Source of the DNA: Macrotis lagotis
Taxonomy: Eukaryota; Chordata; Mammalia; Peramelemorphia; Peramelidae
Direction: 5' to 3'
Length of the DNA stretch: 64,000 bases
NCBI RefSeq assembly: GCF_037893015.1
Contig: NC_133666.1
Span: forward strand, 563,917,468-563,981,467
Both the position numbers and the translations under genes were made by a program. Below, one piece after another: positions 1-10,930 of the stretch. The notes beneath the pieces are model-generated. The model did not search any database. It was not told the DNA's origin and was given only the letters and a program-made list of their open reading frames with translations. Numbering within the stretch: position 1 is the stretch's first letter; every line of letters begins with the position of its first letter.

Positions 1-99
1 ATAGTAGCGAATCATTTTCATTTCCTCCAACCTGTCCCTATTCCCAATGTTTCTATTTCTGCAATTAAAATAACTCTGGGATTTTCTATCACATCCAAC

Positions 100-600
<501 letters not shown>

Positions 601-619
601 GGACTGACAGAATCCCTGT

Positions 620-1365
620 CCTAGGTACTAGAGAAATCAATCCTCTCAACTTTAGAACTCCTTACATTGGAATTGCCATAGCAGTAATTTCATTTATGAG
701 AGAGAGAAACCAACAATGGAAAAATATATACTAGGTCTGATTATCAACATCAGAAGAAAGCTAAATGATGAGAAGAAAACTATGGAAACCTTGGGGGGAA
801 GCAATCCCCTTTCCTTAGGGTTTTTTTTAGTTTTTTTTTAGGATCCTTAGGGGTTTTTAATGGTGATCTTGGGGCAAAAGAAGATAGGAAGTCCATTTGT
901 ACATGACTAGAGTGGAATGCTTTTGAGATTGGACTTTCCAGTTTAAAAGGAGACAATAGGTAGAATGCCAAGAATTATTATAAAAGCACATCACTGCCTT
1001 ATGGCACAAGCTGATGAATTTGCTAGCCTACGTGTCCTGGGAAGGGATTTCACAAATAATGCTGTTCTTGAATGTCTAGATAGGAGAGAAGATTTGCTAA
1101 GAAGTGGGGTGTTAAATGGACTTTTAGCTTTCTAGGAAAAAGAGGGATGAGCAGCACTAGCATTCATATTCTCCTTACCAATTGGAGAGTTCAGAAATCT
1201 GATTTTCTAGAGATAGAAAGGATGTTCCTAAGAATCATGTTTTTGAAGAAAAAAGAGGTTTGCCTATGTGATCCTTCAAAGTTGGAAGAACTGGAAGAGG
1301 TTGAATTCACATTATTTGGGAGCAGAGAACCTAAATATTGCTTCCCAATATTACTATCAGGTCAA
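620..1365. other. No recognisable feature
   Basis: This stretch is single-copy-looking and AT-rich. It has two runs of T near 821-840 and short open frames with no similarity I recognise. I see no promoter, RNA gene or repeat that I can support. Confidence 0.5.
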
Positions 1366-1480
1366 ATCAACAAACATTTATTAAACATATGCCTTGAATT
1401 AAACACAGAGATTACAAATTAAATTGAAAAGATAGTCCCTAACCTCAAACAATTTACATTTCATTGGGGAAGAGAACTCT
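1366..1480 (+). repeat. Old unclassified repeat, 5' portion
   Basis: The words aacaaacatttattaaacat and, further on, agtccctaacctcaaacaat follow the order of a common mammalian repeat (cattTATTAAGCACctactat ... agtccctgccctcaaggagct). The same family recurs near 20.8, 27.7, 48.1, 49.5 and 54.4 kb. I cannot assign it to a named family with confidence. Confidence 0.45.
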
Positions 1481-1699
1481 TGAAAGAAAACTGAAAAGTG
1501 GGTGGGGTAATTACAAGGGGGTTTGGTGGAGAAAGAAATCTGGAGAATAGAGAGCAGGTCTTGGAATGAAATGAGAGTATGAACATAGTTGGCATGGTTA
1601 CTTCCTCAAAATGAAGTTTCCAAAAGAAACTGATCAATCAGAGAAAGGGTCTATAAGGTCTGTGGCAAAAAACAAAACAAAACAAAACAAAAACGAAGT

Positions 1700-2050
1700 A
1701 TTCTTTGTAAAGATCGCTTGATTTGAAATCAAGGAAAACCTTAGTTCAAATTTTGATTCACACACTTTTTAGCTTTGTGACCCTGCACAAGTCACTTAGC
1801 CTCTGACACTATTTATCACTGTGCCTAGCTTTTGGGGCACAGTGACCTAATAGTAGGGAATTAATAGACCCTTGTTGACTGACTGTATATCTGCCTAACT
1901 TCCCTTATCTATAAAATGGGAATAAAAATAACAATAAATAATAATGATAGCTTGTAGAGTAACTACTCAGGAGGATAAAATGATATAATATTTTAAAATA
2001 TCTTTACAAATCTTAAAGCACTATATAAATAATTGCTATTATCATTATTT
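1700..2050 (+). mobile_element. CORE-SINE/MIR-type element split by an L2 3' end
   Basis: The left part holds the SINE core (tttgtgaccctgcacaagtc) and stops after cttagcctct. The right part resumes with ctgcctaacttcccttatct and runs through a tail ending near cactatataaataattgcta, as in tailed CORE-SINEs. The intervening 1808-1895 piece has the form of an L2 3' terminus (agggaattaatagaccct, ttgttgactgactg). Inside that piece cactgtgcc (1817-1825) pairs perfectly with ggcacagtg (1836-1844). Confidence 0.6.
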
Positions 2051-2534
2051 GAGCTGACCAATGGGCCTAAAGGGTATTTGTCTTCTAGGGGAATCCAATC
2101 CACTAGGTGGCAATATAATTCTTGAGAAGATGAAAGTTCATGATTTTCCCCTTCTGGCCATCCCAAATTCAGTTCTCTTCCACGGGGTCCAAATCATATG
2201 CTATTTTTGATTCAAAAGGACACTAAGATATGAATCCAAAAGTGAGATGTAATAGAGAGGCTAATATGAGTTTTTTGAGACTTCTTGAGCATAGGAATCA
2301 TTTCACTTTTGTCTTTCTATGCCCAGGTCTTAGAACAGTTCTCCATATAGAGACTCCATCTGGACCCTGTGATAATCACAGCCTTGGTCATGCTAGAACA
2401 GGCTAAGGAATGTAAAAATATAGTAAATTGATTAATATTTTTTTGCTTCTGTTACATGTGTAAACTTCTAGAGTGAAGATTTTATCTCACTCTGGTGAAA
2501 GCAATATCCTACCTCTGACCCCCAAACAAGTTAG
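2051..2534. other. Mostly unassigned sequence
   Basis: Nothing clear is present except 2278-2350, which faintly resembles an L2 3' terminus (cttcttgagcataggaatca followed by a cattTcacttttgtctttct-type stretch). No coding signal is seen. Confidence 0.35.
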
Positions 2535-2621
2535 GCTATTCTTTAATATAAAAAATTATGTAACATTTATTATGTGACAAGTCTTGTGCTAAGTGCCTTC
2601 TAATTATTATCTCAATGTGTT

Positions 2622-2892
2622 GCAGGCCCTAAAATTAGGGGGATCTCAGGTCAAATCCAAGCCTCAGATACTTACTAGCTCTGAGACCTTGGACAAGTCA
2701 CTTGAACCCATTGCCTCACATCCAGGGACATCTTCAGTCATCCTGATCCAATTCTGGCCATTGGATCCAGATCCAGAGGAGAAAGTGAGACTGGTGACTT
2801 AGCACAGCGCCCCCCCCTCAAATCCCATTCATGTCTCTGTCATGGCATCACTTCCCTAATATCATGACCATCTTCAAGAATAAAGAACAAAA
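2622..2892 (+). mobile_element. Long-tailed marsupial SINE, 5'-truncated
   Basis: The tRNA-related part survives as ggtcaaatccaagcctcaga and gaccttggacaagtcacttg. A long 3' part follows (cagtcatcctgatccaattc; gtcatggcatcacttcccta; a final aagaataaagaacaaaa). The first third of the element is missing or degraded. An L1 has landed in its A-rich end. Confidence 0.7.
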
Positions 2893-3857
2893 GCTGGGAG
2901 ACAATTTTCACAGTTAGGAATTCTTTTTTTTTTCACAGTTAGGAGTTCTGATAAAGATCTCATTTCTAAAATATATAGAGAATTGAATCTAATTTATAAG
3001 GTTACAAAGTCATTCCTCAATTGATAAATGGTCAAAGGATATGAATAGACAGTTTTCAAATAAAGCAATTAAAGCTATATATGATCATATGAAAAAATGC
3101 TCCAAATCATTATTTATTAGAGAAATGCAAGTTAAAACAACTATGAGTTATCACCTCACACTTTCAGATTGGCTAAGATGGCAAAAAGGGAAACTGTCCA
3201 ATATTGGAGAAGCTGAGGAGGATTGGGACATTAATGCATTGCTGATGGAGTTGTACTTATTCAACCATTTTCGAGAGCACTATAGAACCATGCCCAAAGA
3301 TCAATAACTGAGAAATTCTAATTCTAGGCCTATATCCAGAAGAAAACATAAAAATGGGAAAAGTTCCCACGTGTTCCAAAATATTCATAGCAATTCTTGT
3401 TGTATTGGCAAAGAATTGGAAATTGAGGGGGTGCCCATCAATTTGGAAATGGTTGAACAAGTTATGGTATATCAATATTATGGAATACTATTGTTCTAAA
3501 AGAAACCATAAATGGTGGGACTCCAGAGAAGCATAGAATGAATTATAGGATCTGATGATGAGTGAAGGGAGCAGAACCAAAAGAACATTGTACATATTAG
3601 CAACAATATTGTGAAATGATCAACCTTGATAGATGCAGCTCCTCTCAGCAGTTCAGAGAGCTAGGACAACCCTATTAGATTGGCTATAGACAGTGCTAAT
3701 CCCCATCCAGAGGAAGAAAAACAAAACAAAAACAAAACAAAACAAAACCCTTCAGAATCTGATGAAATTACATTTTTTAAAAAAAATATTTCTTGTGTAT
3801 TTCTTTCCCTTAATCCTAATTCCTCATATTGAAAATGACTATTCTGTAAACATATTT

Positions 3858-3894
<37 letters not shown>

Positions 3895-4063
3895 ATGTGT
3901 ATGTACAATATTAACCTGACTGCTGCTGAGGGGAGGGTGGGAAGGGAGGATGGAAGGAAATTTTGTAACTTAAAATATACATATAAATATAGATGAATGT
4001 TGAAAAACTTTCATAACATGTATTTGAAAACAAAATTTCAATAAAAAAGAATAAAGGAGAAAC
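2893..4063 (+). mobile_element. L1 3' end (ORF2 C-terminus and 3' UTR)
   Basis: The 5' half encodes the ORF2 C-terminal region: residues read as HMKKCSKSLFIREMQVKTTM, close to the same region of mammalian L1 ORF2. The rest is 3' UTR ending in aaaatttcaataaaaaa. A 16-bp duplication (agaataaagaacaaaa at 2877-2892, agaataaaggagaaac at 4048-4063, with mismatches) brackets it. ORF2 is interrupted. A 20-bp segment near the 5' edge is repeated (2905-2924 and 2930-2949) around a run of T. Confidence 0.85.
3860..3889. repeat. (CA)n microsatellite in the L1 3' UTR
   Basis: About 15 CA units lie within the L1 3' UTR, followed by tacacatgtgtatgta. Confidence 0.97.
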
Positions 4064-4239
4064 AACTTTTGATTCTTACAGCAACATTCAGAGGTGGGTA
4101 ACATTATTATTTCCCTTTTACAAATGAGCAAACAGGTAAACAGAGGGTAAATGACTTGCTCATGTTAATAAAACTAGTAAGTATTAAAATCATTCTTAAG
4201 ATCTGGTTGGCTCAATTATATTATTATGTAATTTTACTA

Positions 4240-4430
4240 TCTCATACATTATTTTTCTTCCTTAAGGATATGATTTCTTTGTCATCACATTCAACTGAGA
4301 TCAATGTATAACATGGACCTAATGTAAAGATTAACAGAATGCCTTCTGTGGGGGGTGGGGGAGGGAAGCAAGAATGGGGGGAAAATTGTAAAACTCAAAA
4401 TAAATAAAATCTTTAAAAAAGAGATAACAA
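4240..4430 (+). mobile_element. Short L1 3' terminus of a second subfamily
   Basis: The words gagatcaatgtataacatgg, then aatgccttctgtggggggtg, and the end aaactcaaaataaataaaat match the G-rich 3' UTR end of marsupial L1. This differs from the neighbouring 2893-4063 copy, so it is a separate, strongly 5'-truncated insertion. Confidence 0.7.
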
Positions 4431-4439
4431 AAAAACTGT

Positions 4440-5442
4440 AATCTTGTTCAGGAGAAAATCATGCCTCAGTTTGCTTCAATATCATTTTTCTTTCTACAAA
4501 AAGAAGATATTCAATAAATATTTGCTGAAAAGATAAAAAATCAAAAGAAAACAAAAAAAAAGATTTGGTTGGCTCAGAGAGCTATAAAAGCTCATCCTAA
4601 TGACATTGCTTCTTGATGGCCTTAATACAAAAATGCTGGAAGAGTTTTAGTTCCTCTGTGGCTGGTGGACCAACTCAGACAAGGGAGCTTTCACTCAGAT
4701 GATTCAATTTGGTATGTCCTCAATGTATATTCTTCAGAATTATCCTTCTTCTATGACTAATTAAATCTCCTTTTGTTACCTGTTGGATGAGTTAATAGCA
4801 TTTCATTTCATTTTTTGTATTAAACTTCAACAACCTGACTAGCCAGGTTAGCTACAGACTGGAACAGAATGATCTCAATGAAGTGAAGGATGGGAATTGC
4901 AGAAGGCAAGCCCAGATTGATCCTCTTGTTTCTAGTGGGGTTTTTGGTAATGTCTCTATACACGATTGCTTCTTACCTTCAAGCACATCTACTGGGAGAT
5001 TATAGAATAAACTATAAAATAATTGAAATAAAGTGTCTTTTGGATCCAAAAGCTGTGTTATTCCTAAGTTTTCTACTAGAGAATTTCCATGAAACTCAGT
5101 TTACCTTCAAAGTAACTAGAAAAGAACTAGGCTTTATTTTTTATTCCTGAAAATGATTTTTCCCTTACCAGAAAAGGACAGATGCAGAATGATAAGGTTT
5201 ATTTTGTTCTAGAATTGGTAATGTGGATAAATAGTGCCAATTTCACCCAAGTTGATTTTCTGAGAATAAGGAGGGATGATCAATGAGTTTTAAAGTTTAT
5301 ACTCTCACTTCTGAACTCTGAAATGGAAATTGTGAGCTATTTCTCTCTCTCTCTCTGACCTCTATGAACTGCAAAGATTTGACATAAATATATTTCAATT
5401 TGGAAAAAAGGTTTTTCAAAATGTGTGTGTCTATGTGTGCAC

Positions 5443-5446
<4 letters not shown>
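4440..5446. other. No recognisable feature
   Basis: This is moderately complex AT-rich sequence. The open frame on the plus strand at 4890-5150 (86 codons) has no recognised domain, no similar frame nearby and no splice context, so it is treated as chance. Confidence 0.5.

Positions 5447-5529
<83 letters not shown>
5447..5529. repeat. Compound microsatellite (TG)n(GA)n
   Basis: About 15 TG units are followed directly by about 26 GA units on a pure purine strand. Confidence 0.98.
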
Positions 5530-5532
<3 letters not shown>

Positions 5533-5836
5533 GTTGGGGAGAAGAGTGAAATCTGAGATTTTTACTCTTATCTCACATTGTTACTTTTTTCAAGAGACTA
5601 TAATATGGTTCTGTTTTGTTTTTACTGTTTCTGTTTTAGTGTTTCTATTCTGCCTTCAATGCTACCATAAGCTTATTCAATCCATGACTTTGGAGTTGAC
5701 CCATAATAGCCTTAAAGTCTTATAAGTGATAATATGTCCTGAAAAAGACCTCAAGAACTTCAGTTGTGGTCATTCAACAAGCAGAATGAAAGTTAGACCA
5801 GTTTTGTTTGTGTTTTCTTCTAAAAGTAATTGAAAT

Positions 5837-5973
5837 TGGGGCAGCTAGATGGCACAGTGAATAGTCTGAATAGACTGAAGTCAGGAGGACCTGAGTTCAA
5901 ATGTGACCTCAGACACTTAATAATTACTTAGCTGTGTGACCAAGTCACTTAACCCCATTCTTGAAAAAAAAAG
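5837..5973 (+). mobile_element. Short tRNA-derived marsupial SINE
   Basis: It starts ggggcagctagatggcacag, has the B-box-like ctgagttcaaatgtgacctc and ends ccattcttgaaaaaaaa. The 13-bp duplication aagtaattgaaat flanks it (5824-5836 and 5971-5983). The same 13-mer occurs a third time after the adjoining L1 piece. A short internal duplication, agtctgaatagactgaagt, replaces the usual middle section. Confidence 0.9.
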
Positions 5974-5985
5974 TAATTGAAATCA

Positions 5986-6185
5986 GTGAAGAGAATAATG
6001 TACACATTAACCACAACATTGTGAGATGATCAACCTTGTTGGAAGTAGCTCCTTTCAGCAGTTCAGAGAGCTAGGACAATCTGGGCAATGCTAACCCCAT
6101 CTAGATAAAGAAAAACAAATGGATGAATGTAAAAAAAAGCTTTCATTTCATGTATTCGTAAAAATAAAATATCAATAAGAAATAA
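5986..6185 (+). mobile_element. Truncated L1 3' UTR
   Basis: The sequence runs from the conserved acattgtgagatgatcaacc and ctcctttcagcagttcagag to an A-rich end with aaaataaaatatcaataaga, skipping most of the 3' UTR. The 15-bp direct repeat aagtaattgaaatca (5971-5985 and 6186-6200) flanks it, so the piece inserted in this short form or was deleted internally. Confidence 0.8.
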
Positions 6186-6200
6186 AAGTAATTGAAATCA

Positions 6201-6787
6201 TTTTCAAGCTTTTTGATTAGTTTGGAAGTCTAAAATTTCAGACTGCTGACATCACTTCCAGGTTGTCTGAGTACAAAACTTTTACTAGGAGTTCTACAAA
6301 CCTTTCTTAAACTTGGTAAATTATGGTAGGCAACTTAGAGAATGGAACTTTGCCTAGCTGAATCAGTGTCCTCATTGTCTATCCTTATTGAATATTCTTC
6401 TCTTGCGATGACAAAATATATCTCCTTTGGTTAGCTGTGGAACAACCTACTGTCTCATTTATTCCAATGTCAAACCTTCAGGATTGGCAGAGTCAGGTCC
6501 AACCCAGAAAAGCAATCATTAACTAAATGGTAACAACACACAATCAAGTATGTTCTAGAACTCAAAGGGGCTGCTTGCCTGTCTGGTCACTGGCAAGAAT
6601 TTTGAACTTCTAGCAATGTTCTATGGTTACTGGATTTGTCAGTTTGGTCAAGGATCTACGTCTCTTTCCCCTTGGGCCTGAATCATTTTGTACTCCTGTT
6701 GCAGCACTGTTTTACTTCCTTTCTCACTCCTTCAGGCCAAAAATCCCTGCTGTTCCTCACAGTGTCTCATATTTGATTAATAAATAT
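6201..6787. other. No recognisable feature
   Basis: This is non-repetitive by eye. The plus-strand frame at 6623-6952 runs into a TA-rich tract and carries no domain I recognise. Confidence 0.45.
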
Positions 6788-6850
6788 CTTATATACATAT
6801 ATATGTTATATGTATATCTATATCTATATATATACATATACACATACATC
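6788..6850. repeat. Degenerate TA-rich simple repeat
   Basis: Interrupted (TA)n with TATC and TACA units. A second, weaker TA-rich tract lies at 7160-7208. Confidence 0.9.
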
Positions 6851-6944
6851 TCTATCTGTAGGCATCCATTTACTTTTTTCTCTTTCCATCTTTATTTCTT
6901 TGCTTCTATTTGTTTCTTTATTTCATTCATTCTTTCTTTCTGTC

Positions 6945-7070
6945 CATTGTAATCTCCCCTTTTAGAATTTAAGTTCCTTAAGGACAGACACACTTTTAAC
7001 TTTGCCTTTATATCCCTAGAAAAGTGACAAAAGGAATATAAGTGTGAAATAAACAGCAATGCTATACTTT
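6945..7070 (+). mobile_element. L2 3' end fragment
   Basis: The order tagaatttaagttccttaag, gacagacacacttttaact, tttatatccctagaaaagtg is that of the L2 3' terminus (taagctccttgagggcaggga ... tatccccagcacctag). Confidence 0.55.
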
Positions 7071-8179
7071 TAATTGAAACTCCTGTTATATGTTTTATAA
7101 CATTGATATAACTTTGATCAGTTCCATATTCATCTCTTATTTCTTGTGATGATTCATAAACTATATGTTATATAATGTATATATAATATACATACATACA
7201 TATATAATTCATTGTGAAGTTAAATTAATAAATGTCAGTTGATTAATTAGGTAAAGAAAAGTTGCAGTTCTAGCTATTACAAATTTAATTACAAAAATAG
7301 ATATTACAAGCTAACATGGGATAGGGCCTAATGATTTCATTGACTGTTGGTACAAAGAACTCTCAAATAAGTAAATTTCCTTTACCAGTGCTTTTTGGAA
7401 CCTTCTCTGCAATGTTTAACCTTAGAGTTGCTATAACATTGAGGGCATCTGTCATCTGCCAATGTATATCAGGGAAGAAACTAAAGTGATATATCACTAT
7501 TTACTTAACGATACTGCCTCTTATTTGAAAATTATATTGTAAGTACTTGTTTATATGCTGAATTCCACAAATAGAAAGTAGAACTGAAAACCTTTCAAGC
7601 AAAACTAAAATACAACAAAAGCCAATACAATTTATACTTTACTTTTACCCCCAACTAAATTTTCGTAACAAGTATGGCTTAAATTTTTTTTTCAAAATGT
7701 TCCAAAAAATAATCATTTTAGTCTGAGGAAAATCCTGGAGAGTTTCAGTCTTCCCCCAAATTTGGAAAGTTTTGAGTGAATGCAGGGAATGATAATGGAA
7801 ACCACTGTGGAACTTAGCTGTAATATTTACAGCTGTAAGCTCCATGAGAATAAGCTTCCTATGTTTATATATTTATTTATGGTTGTGTTCTATAGTTCTT
7901 TATGTCTCTAGTCTTTTACAGTCTGTTTTATGGCAGGAAAGCCTTCTCTGTTACTCTTTCAGTGATTATTAAATCACATTTACACCTTTCTTTGGATTTC
8001 TGACTATTGTTTATCTTGTTCCTTTCTTCTATTACAGTGAGAATCCTAAATTTTTCTCTTTTGCTGTCTTCTTAGTGAACAGTAGGCTGATTCAGTGTTT
8101 AAAGTGAGGGGATGCAGAATGAATGATCAACTAGAAATTATCATTTGACTGAATAGTCCATATTTTATGCCTTTTCAAT
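7071..8179. other. Largely unassigned sequence
   Basis: Apart from a TA-rich tract near 7160-7208 and a faint L2-like piece near 7830-7930 (aagctccatgagaataagct), I see no repeat, RNA gene or coding signal. Confidence 0.4.
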
Positions 8180-9047
8180 TTTGTTCCCATCTTACTCTTC
8201 CAGATGTTTCTTATTATTCTCCTTCACAAATTCTACATGTCATCCAAAAACTGGCCTATTAGTTGTTTTTGGAACTCACCATGTCATCTTTTATCTGTCA
8301 CTCATGCCTGAAAATAAATTCTCTTCCTCTTAGAAGGGCTATCTTCCTTCAAGACTCAGGTCCAGAGAATTCTAAGTTCCATAGTAAATTTTTCATGAGT
8401 CCTCCAATGTTAGTGTTCTTTCCATTCTAGTTACTTTTTATTTTGCTTCTCTATATACATATTATTCCCTCACTCCTGGTAATATACACTCCTTGAGGAG
8501 ACTTCCTGGGCAGAGGCAAGATGGTGAAGTAAAACTAGAGAGAGGCCTAAAGCTTTTCCCCCAAAATAAACTTTTTAAAGAAGCCTTTACACAGACCTTA
8601 AAGCTACAGATTTCACTAAAAAAGGGCAAAGCAATTTCTCACCTCAAGACATCATGGAGGATCTTCAGTAATGGTCTGAATCTTTTGGGGTAAAGGGGAA
8701 ATATAGCCCAGCATAGGTGGTAAAATGGGAAAGATAGCAGGAGACTCTCAGCCATAGCACAACTTAGTCCTGGCTTAGCAAGTCAGTATGGCAGGTCACA
8801 ATTCCAGATGGGATAGCAAAGCCTGAGCCTTGGGATACCTGGGGCAACAGATGGAACTGGGTTGGGAACAAACCACTGCATTGGTAAAACTTTGTCATTA
8901 AGGAGGAAATGAACTTCTGTTTAGGAAATGTCTGGAATATATAAGCAACAACTTGCCATGCAATAAAACAGGGATAGATTCCATCCTCAAAGCAAAAAGC
9001 TTGGAACTATACTCTTTGTACCCTAGGAGCAGAGCTCAGCTATCAGA

Positions 9048-10095
9048 ATGAGCAAAAAAAAAATGAAAAGAGCAATGATCATACAAAGCTACAATTCTCA
9101 TAGGGATGATAAAAATGCCATCTAAGAAGAAGAAAGCAGAGACAAATTACCTCCATGTGAAGCCTCAAAGGTGTTTATGAATTGACCTCAAATTCAAAGC
9201 CTCTTAGAAGTACTTAAAGGGAATTTTTAAAAACCAAAGAAGAGAGGAAGAAGAAAAATGGAGAAGAGAATTGAGAAACATGCTGGAGAATTATGAAAAA
9301 TTGCCTAAGGACATCAATTCCTTTCAAAGGGAAAAATAACCAAAGATAACCAAAAAGTTGATCCACATGAAAAGGAAAGAAACTCATCAAAAAGCAAGAA
9401 TAACAATTTTGGAAAAGGAAACACAACACTTAATGGAAGAAAATAAAACTAAAAATTAGAATTGAACAAATGGAAACTAATGACTTAGATACCAAAATTC
9501 CATCAAATAAACCAAGAGACTGAAAAAAAAACCCAAAAGAAAATATAAAGTGTCAACTAAGAAAAACCAACAAGGAAGATAGATTCAGAAGAGATAATTT
9601 ATGAATTATATTGGTTTACCTGATAGCCTTGGTCAAAATAAGAACATGGAAATATATTTCAGGAAATTATCATAGAAAACTACTCTGATATCCTAGAACA
9701 AGAAGATAAATAATCCTTGAAAGAATCCATCAATCATGTATGGAAAGATACACTAAAATAGAAAGTCTAAAGAATTATGTAACAAAATTAAAGAATTCTT
9801 GGATAAAGGAGAAAATACTGCAAGCAGTCCAAAAGAAGCAATTTGAATACCACAGGCCTACAATCAGAATTACACAGGACTTATTAGCTTCAGCATTAAA
9901 AGATCAGGATACCTGGAATATGTTCTAGAGAGCAAAGGATCTTAGATTACTACCAAGAATCAACTAACCTCTAAAATTCAGCATATTCTTTTAGAGGAAA
10001 AAGATAGATTTTCAATGAAATAGAAGACTTCAAAGATTTTCTGATAAAAGGACCAGAATAGAACCAAAAATTCTATACTCAAATACAAGACTCAA
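9048..10095 (+). pseudogene. L1 ORF1 remnant
   Basis: ORF1 encodes the RNA-binding trimeric protein of L1. The likely start is the ATG in atcagaatgagcaaaaaa. The clearest homology is the C-terminal domain near 9740-9928, reading EKILQAVQKKQFEY...IRITQDLLASALKDQDTW; mammalian ORF1p has a matching ILRAAR...IRLTADLSAETLQARREW stretch. Further recognisable pieces (LPRIN, then KDFLIKRPELNQKF after small shifts) extend to about 10090. The frame is broken repeatedly, including a stop right after TWNMF where the family normally continues. Confidence 0.75.
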
Positions 10096-10164
10096 AGGTA
10101 AATGAAAAGGGGGGAAAACACTAGTCAGTAACATTAAACTATATAAATCCCTACACAGAAAGAC

Positions 10165-10930
10165 AATACTTATAATCTTTGAGAACTGTATTTCTCTTAG
10201 GATAGTTAAAAGAAATATACTTAAGAGAGGGTATGGGTATAGAATGTACAACAATTGTAGGACAATGATGATCTTTTAGCCATTATTTTAGCTAATGAGA
10301 TCTGAATATAGTTGGAGGGATTGTACTTAGAGGAAGGTTTGTAAATCAATGGTGAAGTGATTTTGCTTATGAGGGTTGCATTTTTATTGGGACAGAGGAA
10401 GGAAGTGTACTCAAAAGGTCTGTATATAAATAAATTATTAAGTGATCTTGCTTTACTTGATACTTTAGTTAACAAGGGTTATTGTTCTGTAGCCACAAGT
10501 GAGTGGTAATGTACTTGGAGAGACTGGACATAAATAGATCATGAAGTGATTTTCATTTGCTTGATTTTCTGGTTTCAATTAGAGGGAGTGTACTTAGAAG
10601 GGGAGGCTATAAATGGTCCATGAAATGATTTTGCTTGACATGATATTTTACTTCATGAGGACTGTATGTCTATAGAATTACTTGAAACAAGGGTGTGGTA
10701 TAAATCAATTATAATTTGATATTATTTTTTACTCAAGAAGTCATAATGAGATAGAAGTCTCATGGGATAGAAGAGGGGAGTGTTCTTGGATAGAGGCTGT
10801 AGGTATGAAATGACTATGAGACAATGCTGTTTATAAATCAATCACTCAACCCTTGAGAATTGTACTTCTACCAGGGCAAATAAAAGGAGTACATTTTGGC
10901 AGAGTGATTATGGGTACAAGATAGGATTAA
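10165..10930 (+). repeat. Degenerate ~95-bp tandem repeats between the L1 ORFs
   Basis: A block of the form agggagtgtacttagaagg, then ggctataaatgg, then catgaaatgattttgctt recurs about eight times. The gtactt-type word lies near 10215, 10322, 10406, 10510, 10589, 10677, 10781 and 10889, giving spacings of 79-108 bp. Units are strongly diverged. The block sits between ORF1 and ORF2 and has no open frame on the plus strand, so it looks like a noncoding array carried by this L1 lineage. Confidence 0.7.

Larger units (their letters stand above)
2535..4210. mobile_element. Three-layer nest: old MIR-like element, SINE, L1
   Basis: An old element begins at 2535 (tttattatgtgacaagtctt, then attattatctcaatgtg) and its continuation appears only at about 4066 (ttgattcttacagcaacatt, then cccttttacaaatgagcaaa). 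The 1.45 kb between them is a SINE followed by an L1 3' end. This fixes the order of insertion as the old element first, then the SINE, then the L1 into the tail of the SINE. Confidence 0.65.

Noticed and set aside
10030-10475. Two minus-strand open frames in the L1 inter-ORF array
   Set aside because: They are by-products of the A/T-skewed degenerate tandem repeat and show no conserved protein.
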